Shown here one piece after another: positions 26,597 through 34,046 of a DNA stretch of 34,134 nucleotides. The notes beneath the pieces are model-generated. The model ran no database searches, was not told where the DNA came from, and worked only from the letters and a program-made list of their open reading frames with translations. Each line of letters opens with the position of its first letter. Within the stretch, counting starts at the first letter, position 1. The position numbers and the translations under genes are program-made. The stretch is from Buchananella hordeovulneris (GTDB taxonomy: Bacteria; Actinomycetota; Actinomycetes; Actinomycetales; Actinomycetaceae): positions 64,113-98,246 of the forward strand of contig JAUMWR010000002.1 of NCBI GenBank assembly GCA_030529545.1, written 5' to 3'.

Positions 26597-29500
26597 TCAG
26601 CGCCGCCCAGGCGGCAGGTGAGGAGGCTGTCCCGGGGTCCACCCGCCGCTCTGGCCAGGAACCCCACCGGGGCCGCCGGCCCCCGGGGCACCCGGCTGCG
26701 GGCGAGCGGCGTGCTGACCGGGCACCCAGCCGCCGGGGGCGGGACGGGCGGTGGCCGGGCCAGCGGGCCCCGCCGGGGCGGCCGGACCCACCGGAGCGGC
26801 GGGAGAGCCGGCCCGGGAACCGGCCGCACCGGGAGCACCAGGAGTACCAGGCGCACCGGCCATTCCGGGAGCGGGAGCGGCCGCAGGAGCGGCGGCCCGG
26901 GGAGCCGGGGCGCCCTGACCCGCCGGCCGCGCCGGTGCACCCGCGCCCATCCCGGCGCCGGCCCCGAAGCCAGCACCTCCGTTGGCGCCGAACCCACCGG
27001 CCGCACCGGGCGCACCAGCCATACCGGGACCACCAGCCATCCCGGCCGCGCCGGCGCCAAACTGGTAGCCGCCGCGCTGGGCGGGGGCGGTGGCGTTGCC
27101 GCCAAAGTTGTACCCGGTGGCGCCACCGCCCAGCGCGGCGGCCGGCGGCTCGCTCCAGCCGGCGTTCTCCAGGCGGGCCAAGAGGTTGGCGCGGGCGTCG
27201 GCGATCAGCTCGTCAAAGTAGGCGTCCTCGGCGGAGGAGGTGATGAGCAGCAGCTCGGCCTCCTGCCCCTGGGGGGCGACGCTGGCGAACCAGGTGCCGC
27301 GCAGACCCAGCGGGGCGCGGCCCACGCCGCCCAGCTTGGCGGCGTCGCCGTTACTGGCCACGATCAGCCCGTCGGAGGCCAGCTCGCACCAGCCCTGGGC
27401 AAACGGAGAGGCGCCCATGCGGGTGCGGATCTCCCGGCCGGACAGGGTGACGGAGGTGGCGGGCTTCTGGATCAGGGTGGAGATGCGCTGGTTGCGGGGC
27501 ACGTTGATCTGCAGGTTGCTCTGCACGCCCAGGGAGGGGGCGCCCTTGCCGACCAGCGGGATGCTGACGACGGCGGAGGAGATCTCGCCGGCGGGGATGC
27601 GGGCGCCCAGCAGCTTCATCAGGTAGAGGAAGGCGATGGGCAGGCCGATGCCCAGGATGAGGGCGGCGGCGAACACGCCGGCGGCCACTGCCTTGTCCAG
27701 CGGCTTGATCATCTCGGCGGTGAAGCGCACCTCGACCACCTGGGCGTCCTCGGGCGAGTCCTCCGGGGCGAGCATGACGGTGATGACGCCGTTTACGGCG
27801 CCCTTGCCGTGCCCCTGGGCTTCGAGGGTGAGGGAGAGCTTGGAGTCGCCGTCGATGCGGGCGCAGGTGTCGGGGCTGGCGGCGGTGGTGCTCAGGCGCA
27901 CCTCGCCGGCCTCGCGCGGGGCGGCCTGGTAAACGGTCTTGCTGTGGTCGATCCAGGCGCAGCCTTCGCCACTGAAGTGGATTTCGCCGCTGGTCTGGAG
28001 TTCCTCTTCCATGAGCGGGAACTCGATCGTGGCGTCCACCACGCGCGGGAAGTTCTGCGGCGGCATCACGTCAAACTTGAAAGCGCCTAGGGAGGGGGAA
28101 AGCGGGGTGCCGGGGATCTCCCGGTCGCCTTCCTTCACGGGGGCGGTGGTGATTTGCAGCAGGGTCTCCAGGCGGGCGGGGCCCAGCGGCATCTTGGCCG
28201 GGTCCAGGGTGACGGGGGTGTCCAGGATCGCGCGGTCGGTGGACTCGAGCAGGACGTGCTCGGTTCCCCCGGCGTCGATGGCCCGCACCTTGATGGCGAC
28301 GTTGCCGCTGAGTTCCTTGAGGTCTAGGGCGTTGCCGTCGGGGCGGTCCTTGGCTTGGAGTTGCAGCTCGAGCGGCTGCCCGCCGGAGCGCACCTCGAGC
28401 GCGTCGATCCCGACGGGCTCGATCAGGGCGTCGGAGGAGAGCTGCAGGTTGACCTGCACCTTGCCGTCGGAGCTGGAGCCGGAGGTGTCCACGAACACGA
28501 GCTGCCAGGCGCCGGCCCAGTGCTTGGCCTCCTTAGCGGAGAGGTTGATCTCGAGGGACTTGGTGGAGAGCCAGGCGTACTCGATGGGCCCGGTGGCCTC
28601 GCTCCTGGTGCCGGCGGCCAGCTTCATCGGCTCGGCCCCGCCGGGGGCGATGAGGTAGGCGTCCAGGTTCTCGTGCGGGGAGTAAGCCATGGCGTGCACG
28701 GTCTGCAGCGAGTCGTCCAGGACGAAGTCGAGCTTCTCTTCGGTGCACACTGCGTCCTGGCAGATGCCGGTTTGGGTGTTTTGGCTCTTCTGGCCGGGGG
28801 TGGAGATGGCGTCGAAGGCGCTGAGGAGCCCCTCGAGGGAGTTGACCTCGAAAACGGACCCGAGGTTCTGCTGGATCTGTCCGCAGTTACCGGCGGCCGA
28901 CTTGCCCATGACGATCGAGCGGGCAAAGTCGAAGTTGGGCTTGGGCTGGGCAGGGTCGGTGGGTGAGAGGGCGACGCCCAGCAGGGTGATGTCGCTGGAG
29001 CGCACGGAGTCGGCCAGACCGCCAGCCCGGCACATGTCGTCGCGGCCCACGTTCTCCACCTTGGAGACGTTCTCCTCGGAGTCGAGGGAAACGCCGGGGG
29101 CAAAGATCTTCTCGTTGCCGTAGGCGCTCTTGGCTTCCTCGGTGTCGCGCACGTCGATGTCGAATTCACCGTCGGTGAGCCAGACGATGGCCTTGCACCC
29201 ACCGCCGGTGGCCTGCGAGCGCTGTTGGACGTCTTGGCGGGCGTATTCGAGGGCGTTCCAGTAGTCGGTGTCGTAGTCCACCAGGTTGCCCGAGATCTGC
29301 CCCAGCGAGGCCTCGAGGCTGGGGACGGCGCCACCGTTGAGCGGGGTCCAGTCGCCTACCGGCTTGTAGGCGGCGGCGAATCCGGCCATGCGCAGGTCCA
29401 GGGTGACCTTCTTGGAGTCGGCGAAGCTGGCGAGGCGGCGCAGCAAGTATCCGCCTGCGGTTTGGCGGTTCTTGTCCGGGTCGGTTTGCCGCAGGGAGCC

Positions 29501-29737
29501 GGACTGGTCTACCAGGACCACGATTGCGCCCTTGCCCTCGCTGGCCAGGCACGCGCCGAATTCTCCGAGCGCCTGGTCCGTGTTTGCGGCCGGGTCGAGC
29601 GGCAGTTGGGTGGCCGACGTTGCCGCCGGCCGGTGCGCGATTGGCGCCGTGGTGGCTTGGGCGGTCAGGGGGAGGAGGGCCAGGGCCGCGACGAGGGCGG
29701 GGCCGGCGATGGCGCGGGTGGGGAGTCTCTTAGTCAT
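26597..29737 (-). CDS. Secreted, membrane-anchored von Willebrand A protein with Gly/Ala/Pro-rich cytoplasmic tail
   Basis: The 1046-aa protein begins with a signal peptide (MTKRLPTRAIAGPALVAALA, cleavage near 27-30). A vWA domain follows with a full MIDAS: DQSGS (77-81), T157 and D189 in WLTDGE. The ectodomain continues as beta-rich segments to about 680. One TM follows (about 682-709), then a cytoplasmic beta domain and a Gly/Ala/Pro-rich tail (about 880-1046). I chose ATG 29737 over the upstream TTG at 29752 because only the ATG gives a clean signal peptide; it lies 1 bp after the preceding stop. The vWA domain probably binds a protein ligand through a divalent metal outside the membrane, while the tail could signal to the cytoplasmic GTPase and tubulin-like proteins. 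Confidence 0.92.
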   Translation of the reverse strand: MTKRLPTRAIAGPALVAALALLPLTAQATTAPIAHRPAATSATQLPLDPAANTDQALGEFGACLASEGKGAIVVLVDQSGSLRQTDPDKNRQTAGGYLLRRLASFADSKKVTLDLRMAGFAAAYKPVGDWTPLNGGAVPSLEASLGQISGNLVDYDTDYWNALEYARQDVQQRSQATGGGCKAIVWLTDGEFDIDVRDTEEAKSAYGNEKIFAPGVSLDSEENVSKVENVGRDDMCRAGGLADSVRSSDITLLGVALSPTDPAQPKPNFDFARSIVMGKSAAGNCGQIQQNLGSVFEVNSLEGLLSAFDAISTPGQKSQNTQTGICQDAVCTEEKLDFVLDDSLQTVHAMAYSPHENLDAYLIAPGGAEPMKLAAGTRSEATGPIEYAWLSTKSLEINLSAKEAKHWAGAWQLVFVDTSGSSSDGKVQVNLQLSSDALIEPVGIDALEVRSGGQPLELQLQAKDRPDGNALDLKELSGNVAIKVRAIDAGGTEHVLLESTDRAILDTPVTLDPAKMPLGPARLETLLQITTAPVKEGDREIPGTPLSPSLGAFKFDVMPPQNFPRVVDATIEFPLMEEELQTSGEIHFSGEGCAWIDHSKTVYQAAPREAGEVRLSTTAASPDTCARIDGDSKLSLTLEAQGHGKGAVNGVITVMLAPEDSPEDAQVVEVRFTAEMIKPLDKAVAAGVFAAALILGIGLPIAFLYLMKLLGARIPAGEISSAVVSIPLVGKGAPSLGVQSNLQINVPRNQRISTLIQKPATSVTLSGREIRTRMGASPFAQGWCELASDGLIVASNGDAAKLGGVGRAPLGLRGTWFASVAPQGQEAELLLITSSAEDAYFDELIADARANLLARLENAGWSEPPAAALGGGATGYNFGGNATAPAQRGGYQFGAGAAGMAGGPGMAGAPGAAGGFGANGGAGFGAGAGMGAGAPARPAGQGAPAPRAAAPAAAPAPGMAGAPGTPGAPGAAGSRAGSPAAPVGPAAPAGPAGPATARPAPGGWVPGQHAARPQPGAPGAGGPGGVPGQSGGWTPGQPPHLPPGRR
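26640..27100 (-). repeat. Low-complexity GC-rich tract coding the vWA tail
   Basis: This part of the vWA gene codes for irregular short repeats of Gly, Ala and Pro (units such as GAPG, AGAP and GPAAP). The DNA is very GC-rich and made of short degenerate repeats, so it is prone to slippage and to assembly error. The encoded region is predicted to be disordered. Confidence 0.6.
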
Positions 29738-29738
29738 T

Positions 29739-30344
29739 TCACATCCGCCCAATCAGGAGCGCGAACTTTGCTGCGGCGGCGGCGATGCTGAGGACGGACA
29801 GGGCCACGGTCACGCTGTAGAGGACGCGGGAGTCCGAGGACATGTCGTAGTTCTTTTCCGCTTGCCGCTTGGTGTTGGTGCGCATGTAGAGGATGGCGCT
29901 GCCCAGGCCGCCCACGACGCACAGGAGCCAGGTGCCGACGGCGGCCCAGAGCTGCCAGGCGTCGGGGTAGACCATGTCGAGGAGGAGCAAGGCGCTGCTG
30001 GTCAGGCCCAGGAAGCTCATGGCGATGCCTGCCCACAGGATGCCGGTGGGGGCTTTGACGACGCCGCCCCTGGCGGCCGGAGCGGAGGGCTGGGCACCGT
30101 AGGGGACGGGGCCAAAGCCCTGGTTCTGGGGCACCATCGCCGGGCCGGGGGCGGGGCGCGCCCCGCCTAACGTTTGGCCAGCCGGGGCGTGGGCGCCCCC
30201 TCCAAAGCCGGGGTTCCCTTGGGGGGACCTGCTGCCGCCGAGGGGCTGGGGGCCGCTTCCCAGCGGCCTGCTTCCGGTTCCTGGACGCGGCGCGTTGCCG
30301 GGAACCGGCTGGTTCCCGGGCGCCTCGTTGGTGAATCCGACCAT
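29739..30344 (-). CDS. 201-aa membrane protein with Pro/Gly-rich N-terminus and three TM segments
   Basis: Residues 1 to about 95 are Pro/Gly/Gln/Asn-rich and probably disordered (for example TGSRPLGSGPQPLGGSR). Three TM segments follow at about 103-124, 131-152 and 176-198, with a short basic loop before the last. No family is recognised. AAGGA lies 5 bases before the ATG at 30344. The stop is separated by 1 bp from the vWA start, so the two proteins are probably made together. It is likely an accessory membrane subunit of the vWA complex, by position only. Confidence 0.85.
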   Translation of the reverse strand: MVGFTNEAPGNQPVPGNAPRPGTGSRPLGSGPQPLGGSRSPQGNPGFGGGAHAPAGQTLGGARPAPGPAMVPQNQGFGPVPYGAQPSAPAARGGVVKAPTGILWAGIAMSFLGLTSSALLLLDMVYPDAWQLWAAVGTWLLCVVGGLGSAILYMRTNTKRQAEKNYDMSSDSRVLYSVTVALSVLSIAAAAAKFALLIGRM

Positions 30345-30395
30345 CGTTTTCCTTCAGTTGGGGGGCGGGAATTGCCCCTCCCCTCATTACTTTCT

Positions 30396-31178
30396 TTACA
30401 GCGAGCTTGGAATCTCTTCCGGGATCTTCTCTACGAACTCCTTGAGCCCGGGAATGTATTGGGCCCATTCCTCGAGCTCGTTGATGACAGCGGCCCGCTG
30501 GGCTGGGTCGAGCGCGGCGTCGGCGACTACCGCTTGGACGTCTCGCGTGGTGTTGTCCACGGCGATGCTTACCGCAGCGGAGGCTCCCGCGAAGAAGAGG
30601 AAGATGGGCAGGGCCAGAGAAGCGATGAAGCTGACGCTGGGCACCAGGCGGGAGGAGCTCTTGGCGATCGCGGTGCCGGAGTAGGCCAGCCCCGCGATCC
30701 AGCCGATCAGTGAGACCGGGATGAGGGCCAACCAGATCCACTGCACCAGCACTTCTCCCCGCAGAATGGCGCCCACCAGGTTGAAGGAGGCTCCGGTTCG
30801 CTCCAGGGCAAAGTAGACCAGGGCGGTGGCTACCACCGTGAGGACCAGGCCGGTCACGAAGGTGGCGAGGTGGAGGAAGGGGCGCCGCACGAGGGGGCGG
30901 GAGGGACTCGGCGCCTGGCCGTCGAAGGTGGACTGGGCGGCGCTCCAGATTTGCGTGCGGGGGTAGCGGGGGCTGGGCTGCTGCCCGCTGCTCCCGTAGT
31001 TGCCCGGACCGGTGTGGGGATACCGGTTGGGCTCTCGCCAGCTAGGAACGGCAGGCAGCTCTCCCCACTGCGCGCCGGAGCCGGCGGCCCAGCCGGGGGC
31101 GGGCACGTAGCCGTCGCCGGGGTTACCGGCTTGCTGCGCGCCGCCAGCACGGCCCTCGGAAGCGAACGGGTTTGCCAT
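30396..31178 (-). CDS. 260-aa membrane protein with Pro/Gly-rich N-terminus
   Basis: Residues 1 to about 95 are low-complexity Pro/Gly/Ser with several Trp and Tyr. TM segments follow at about 101-122, 143-166 and 175-203. A soluble helical tail, with DPAQRAAVINELEEWAQYIP, ends the protein. No family is recognised. It has the same plan as the 201-aa product encoded next (disordered N-terminus, then three TM), but no clear sequence match is visible, so the two may be distant relatives or merely convergent. The gap to the upstream LRV gene is 34 bp, with AGGA 11 bases before the ATG. Confidence 0.85.
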   Translation of the reverse strand: MANPFASEGRAGGAQQAGNPGDGYVPAPGWAAGSGAQWGELPAVPSWREPNRYPHTGPGNYGSSGQQPSPRYPRTQIWSAAQSTFDGQAPSPSRPLVRRPFLHLATFVTGLVLTVVATALVYFALERTGASFNLVGAILRGEVLVQWIWLALIPVSLIGWIAGLAYSGTAIAKSSSRLVPSVSFIASLALPIFLFFAGASAAVSIAVDNTTRDVQAVVADAALDPAQRAAVINELEEWAQYIPGLKEFVEKIPEEIPSSL

Positions 31179-31212
31179 GGGGATGATGTCCTATCTGAGC
31201 CGAAATCCGGAC

Positions 31213-32112
31213 CTAGAAGATTGTGTACCCTTGCCGGGAGAATTTGAAGCCTTCGCCGGTCCGCTGATTCCAGCAGGAAACGCCGTCTTCCTCCGCCATG
31301 CACGCGAAGTGTTCCCAGTAGACCTGTTCCCCGTACTGCATTTCGTATACCTGGTCCCCGGGGTTGCCCAGGTATTCCTGCCCGCACTCCAAGTAGGGGG
31401 CTCCCTCCTCCACCGCGATGGAGAAGAGCCGCTCTGAGCAGTCCCTCAACCCGTTCTCCTGATAGAAGCGCTCCAGGATGGAGCAGGCCACGAAGGTGTC
31501 GTGGAGCTCACAGGAGATGTTCTTGGAGGGGGTGTCCACCAACTGCTGGGCGGAGGAGCCCGGCACCACCGGGCGCACCCACTGCTCGGCGGAGTCAGCC
31601 GCGCCGTCCTCGGCCGCCTCGACGGCGGGGGCAGCGGGGGCGTCGGAGCGGCCCAGCGTTTGCGACAGCGTCGTGTAGGCCCAGCCCAAGAACAAGCCAA
31701 AGATGAGTAAAAGCAGGATCTTGCCGCCGGAGATCCGCCGCTTCGGTGCCGCAGCGTTCTTGCTGCCGCCCACCTTGTAGGCGCGTTCGGCCGCCTGCTC
31801 TGCGCGCGCCAGGCTCTCGCGGAACTGCTCCTGCTTGGCTTCCGCCTTGGTCTTAAGCAAGGTGGCCTGCTCCTGCGCCTCCCGCTGCACGGCGGCCCGG
31901 GCCCCCTCCCGCCAGGCGGCGAAGTTGGCGGGGTCGTTGGCGGAGACCCAGGCGCGCAGCTTCTCGCTGCAGTTTGGGTGGGAGAGCGCCTGGGCTCGCA
32001 GGTGGGGGTAGGAGGCCACGATCATCTCGATCTGGGCGGCCGGGGTTTTGGGGTTGGAGAGCGCCAGCGCCGCCTCTTGCGCGGCTGCGGAATGCGCCCC
32101 TGCTTGGTTCAC
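31213..32112 (-). CDS. LRV-domain single-pass membrane protein with Cys-rich ectodomain
   Basis: The 299-aa product starts with a variant leucine-rich repeat (LRV-like) domain at about 13-68, with ALSNPKTPAAQIEMIVASYP and SANDPANFAAW spacing known from other actinobacterial proteins. A coiled coil follows (about 70-115), then a basic stretch, one TM (about 128-147) and an acidic linker. The ectodomain has six Cys, from NISCEL near 199 to the C-terminal GYTIF. The NISC...C motif resembles exported domains of the DUF6636 kind; I am unsure of that name. The topology is N-terminus in, C-terminus out. It is the first gene of the cluster, with a GTG start at 32112 and a weak ribosome site. It may be a sensor coupling the outside to a cytoplasmic LRV docking module. 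Confidence 0.85.
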   Translation of the reverse strand: MNQAGAHSAAAQEAALALSNPKTPAAQIEMIVASYPHLRAQALSHPNCSEKLRAWVSANDPANFAAWREGARAAVQREAQEQATLLKTKAEAKQEQFRESLARAEQAAERAYKVGGSKNAAAPKRRISGGKILLLLIFGLFLGWAYTTLSQTLGRSDAPAAPAVEAAEDGAADSAEQWVRPVVPGSSAQQLVDTPSKNISCELHDTFVACSILERFYQENGLRDCSERLFSIAVEEGAPYLECGQEYLGNPGDQVYEMQYGEQVYWEHFACMAEEDGVSCWNQRTGEGFKFSRQGYTIF

Positions 32113-32191
32113 CGCCAGTTCACCCGTTTCGCTTTACCAAAGACGTTTGCCTGTCTGCACTGCGGCAACCACCGTCGGCAGCCGCCCGCCC

Positions 32192-32197
32192 ATCATA
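32192..32197 (-). promoter_or_regulatory. Candidate -10 box of the 15-gene cluster
   Basis: The minus-strand hexamer TATGAT differs from TATAAT at one base and lies in a short AT-rich patch. It predicts transcription from about 32185 and a leader of some 73 nt before the GTG at 32112. There is no good -35 box at the usual distance, which suggests dependence on an activator or an alternative sigma factor. Confidence 0.45.
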
Positions 32198-32201
32198 AAA
32201 A

Positions 32202-32211
32202 GGTCTAGACC
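32202..32211. promoter_or_regulatory. Candidate operator palindrome GGTCTAGACC
   Basis: This perfect 10-bp palindrome lies 4 bp upstream of the candidate -10 box, in the promoter spacer. A second palindrome, CGCTAGCG, lies at 32216-32223. A bound dimer here would block or reposition RNA polymerase. A 10-bp palindrome can also occur by chance. Confidence 0.3.
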
Positions 32212-32292
32212 GGCACGCTAGCGAGATAGGGGTACCGAAACTGATACAGAACCGGCACCTTGCGGGCCCGGCCGCGAGCGAGGCACACCTTA

Positions 32293-32298
32293 TTTATA
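32293..32298 (-). promoter_or_regulatory. Second candidate -10 box upstream of the cluster
   Basis: The minus-strand hexamer TATAAA (one mismatch to TATAAT) sits in the AT-rich island CTATAAATAAGG. It would give a leader of about 170 nt. The -35 position has no recognisable box. Confidence 0.3.
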
Positions 32299-32471
32299 GG
32301 AGCCGCGCCGCACTCTGAGCGGCCAGCAGCGCGCGGGGGATCGCTCGCCAGCGGTACTCCCCCAGCCGGCCGCTCCCCGCCGCGTGTCTGTGCGGCCACC
32401 CTGCCCATCAGCGTGAAACCCAGGTCATATCCACCGCGCCTCAACCCGCGTCGGCAGGAACAGCACCGGCA

Positions 32472-32495
32472 CCGCCTCCGGGTTACACCCGGCGG
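32472..32495 (-). terminator. Possible hairpin terminator of arcA
   Basis: An inner stem CCGGGT/ACCCGG and outer CCGC/GCGG arms form an imperfect hairpin about 53 nt after the arcA stop codon. No T-run follows, so termination is only suggested. Confidence 0.3.
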
Positions 32496-32548
32496 CCCGG
32501 GGCGGGAGCCCGTAAATCCTTGGCTTGGCCGGGCCTGCGCGGTCCGGA

Positions 32549-33823
32549 TCAGGCCGGGTCGCGGCGGGTGGGGCAGCTCATGCAGTGCGCGCCACCGCGC
32601 CCGCGGCCCAGCTCGTTGCCGGGGATAGCTATGATCTCCACGCCATTTTGGGCCAGGAACTTGTTGGTGGCGGTGTTGCGCTCGTAGCCCACTACCACGC
32701 CGGGGGCCAGGGCCAGCAGGTTGCAGGCGTCGTCCCACTGCTCGCGTTCGGCGGCCAGGCCGTCCTGCGGGGTGGTGAGGATGCGCAGGCCGTCCACGCC
32801 CAGCACGTCCGCGATCACGGCGTGCATCTGGGCCGGCGGGTGGGACACGATGTTCAGCCCGCTGCCGGAGGAGCCGTTGCCCTGGCCGGCCGGGGTCAGC
32901 GTGAAGCTGGGCAGCATGCCGAGGCCAGCGAACTTGGTCCAGGTGCGCTCGTCGATCATCGTCATGACCGTGTCCAGGTGCATGTAGGCGCGCGCGTGTG
33001 GCATCGCCAGCGCCACGATCCGGTCGGCGCGCCCGCTCTCGAAGACCCGCTGGGCAAAGCGTTCCATGCCCTGCGGGGTGGTGCGCTCGCTCAGGCCGAC
33101 GATCAGGGCGCCGTTGCCCACCACGTGCACGTCGCCGCCCTCGATGGCGGCGGTGCCGTGCTCGGACTCCTCGGTCCACAGCGGGGTGGCGGCGTCGGCG
33201 AACTCGTGGTGGTAGCGGTAAATCGCCTCGTAGTGCAGGGTCTCGCGCCAGCGCGCCACCTTGCGCATGGCGGAGATGGAGACACCACCGTAGGCCCAGG
33301 TGGAGGTGTCGCGCGTGAAGTAGTGGTTCGGCAGCGGGGCAAGCACGAAGTCGTCGATGTGCCACAGGCGGAAGGAGGCCGAGCGCGGCTCCTCGATCCG
33401 CTCCAGGATCTCGCGCTTGGTGATGCCGGCGATCAGGAGCTGGGTCAGCTCGGACAGGTCCATGGACCGCGCCATCTCCCGCAGCGGCTCAAAGGCCATC
33501 GGGCCGTAGGTGTGCTCGTCGAAGGTGCGGTTGATGACCATCTCGCGGGCCTCGGCCACCGCCAGGGACTCGCGCAGCAGATCCGCTAGGTAGAGGACCT
33601 TGGCGCCGTTCTCCATGAGCACCTGTGCAAAGCGGTCGTGCTCCTCCTGCGCGCGCTCCAGCCAGAGAATGTCGTCGAACAGCAGCTCGTCCTTGTTGGA
33701 CGGGGTCAGGCGCGTCATCTCCAGGCCGGGCCGGTGCAAAATCACCTCCCGCAGACGCCCCACCTCGCTCTCGACGAGGCGCGGGGTGGTCTTGGTGGCG
33801 CTGGCGGCGGCAGGATCACTCAT
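32549..33823 (-). CDS. arcA: Arginine deiminase
   Basis: This cytoplasmic enzyme hydrolyses L-arginine to citrulline and ammonia, the first step of the arginine deiminase pathway. That pathway yields ATP and raises pH in many host-associated bacteria. The 424-aa length is normal. Visible motifs include [23 protein letters not shown], the catalytic-His region [13 protein letters not shown], and the C-terminal [11 protein letters not shown] with catalytic Cys414. I chose ATG 33823 (MSDPAAAS) because family alignment begins just after it; the open frame further upstream is unlike the family. There is no clear ribosome site, while TAGGCT sits exactly 7 nt before the ATG, which would suit leaderless transcription. 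Confidence 0.97.
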   Translation of the reverse strand: MSDPAAASATKTTPRLVESEVGRLREVILHRPGLEMTRLTPSNKDELLFDDILWLERAQEEHDRFAQVLMENGAKVLYLADLLRESLAVAEAREMVINRTFDEHTYGPMAFEPLREMARSMDLSELTQLLIAGITKREILERIEEPRSASFRLWHIDDFVLAPLPNHYFTRDTSTWAYGGVSISAMRKVARWRETLHYEAIYRYHHEFADAATPLWTEESEHGTAAIEGGDVHVVGNGALIVGLSERTTPQGMERFAQRVFESGRADRIVALAMPHARAYMHLDTVMTMIDERTWTKFAGLGMLPSFTLTPAGQGNGSSGSGLNIVSHPPAQMHAVIADVLGVDGLRILTTPQDGLAAEREQWDDACNLLALAPGVVVGYERNTATNKFLAQNGVEIIAIPGNELGRGRGGAHCMSCPTRRDPA

Positions 33824-33830
33824 GCGCCAC

Positions 33831-33836
33831 AGCCTA
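33831..33836 (-). promoter_or_regulatory. Possible -10 box for leaderless arcA transcription
   Basis: The minus-strand hexamer TAGGCT (TANNNT) ends 7 nt before the A of the arcA ATG, which places the predicted transcript start at the start codon. No Shine-Dalgarno sequence precedes the ATG. No good -35 box is present. Confidence 0.3.
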
Positions 33837-34027
33837 GTAGGGCTTTGGTACGCCTGCGGCCCCGTTTCAACCTTCCTGCCCAGGGCCGGGGCGAGCATCC
33901 ACACACTCGGCGCCTCTCGACCGGAGAAACTCGGCCCCGTGCACCCGCGCGAGACGAAGTAATAAGGAGGCAGCGCACAACCAGCGGCGGGCAAAGCGGC
34001 GGCGCACGCAGTGTTGGTGTGCAGAGT

Positions 34028-34046
34028 GGCGGTGCGCCGCACCGCC
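34028..34046. repeat. Perfect inverted repeat upstream of arcA
   Basis: GGCGGTGC and GCACCGCC are separated by 3 bp. It could be an operator or the hairpin terminator of a gene beyond the window edge. No T-run flanks it. Confidence 0.35.

Larger units (their letters stand above)
32113..32548. other. 436-bp non-coding region between arcA and the cluster
   Basis: No credible gene is present. In the minus direction it holds a hairpin past arcA (32472-32495) and two AT-rich patches unlike the surrounding GC-rich sequence: TATAAA at 32293-32298 and TATGAT at 32192-32197. It also holds two short palindromes next to the second patch (GGTCTAGACC and CGCTAGCG). I read it as arcA terminator plus cluster promoter. 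Confidence 0.6.

Noticed and set aside
26434..27126. Minus-strand 230-codon open frame across the vWA tail and the hairpin gap
   Set aside because: Pro/Arg-rich shadow that crosses the hairpin and the tubulin-like start; no independent support.
29738..29752. TTG start for the vWA protein, five codons upstream
   Set aside because: It adds a Cys-containing stretch before the basic start of the signal peptide and overlaps the previous gene. The ATG at 29737 gives a clean signal peptide.
32205..33365. Minus-strand open frame of 386 codons overlapping arcA and the gap after it
   Set aside because: It is a frame-shifted shadow of arcA that continues through non-coding sequence; Arg/Gly/Pro-rich, no motif.
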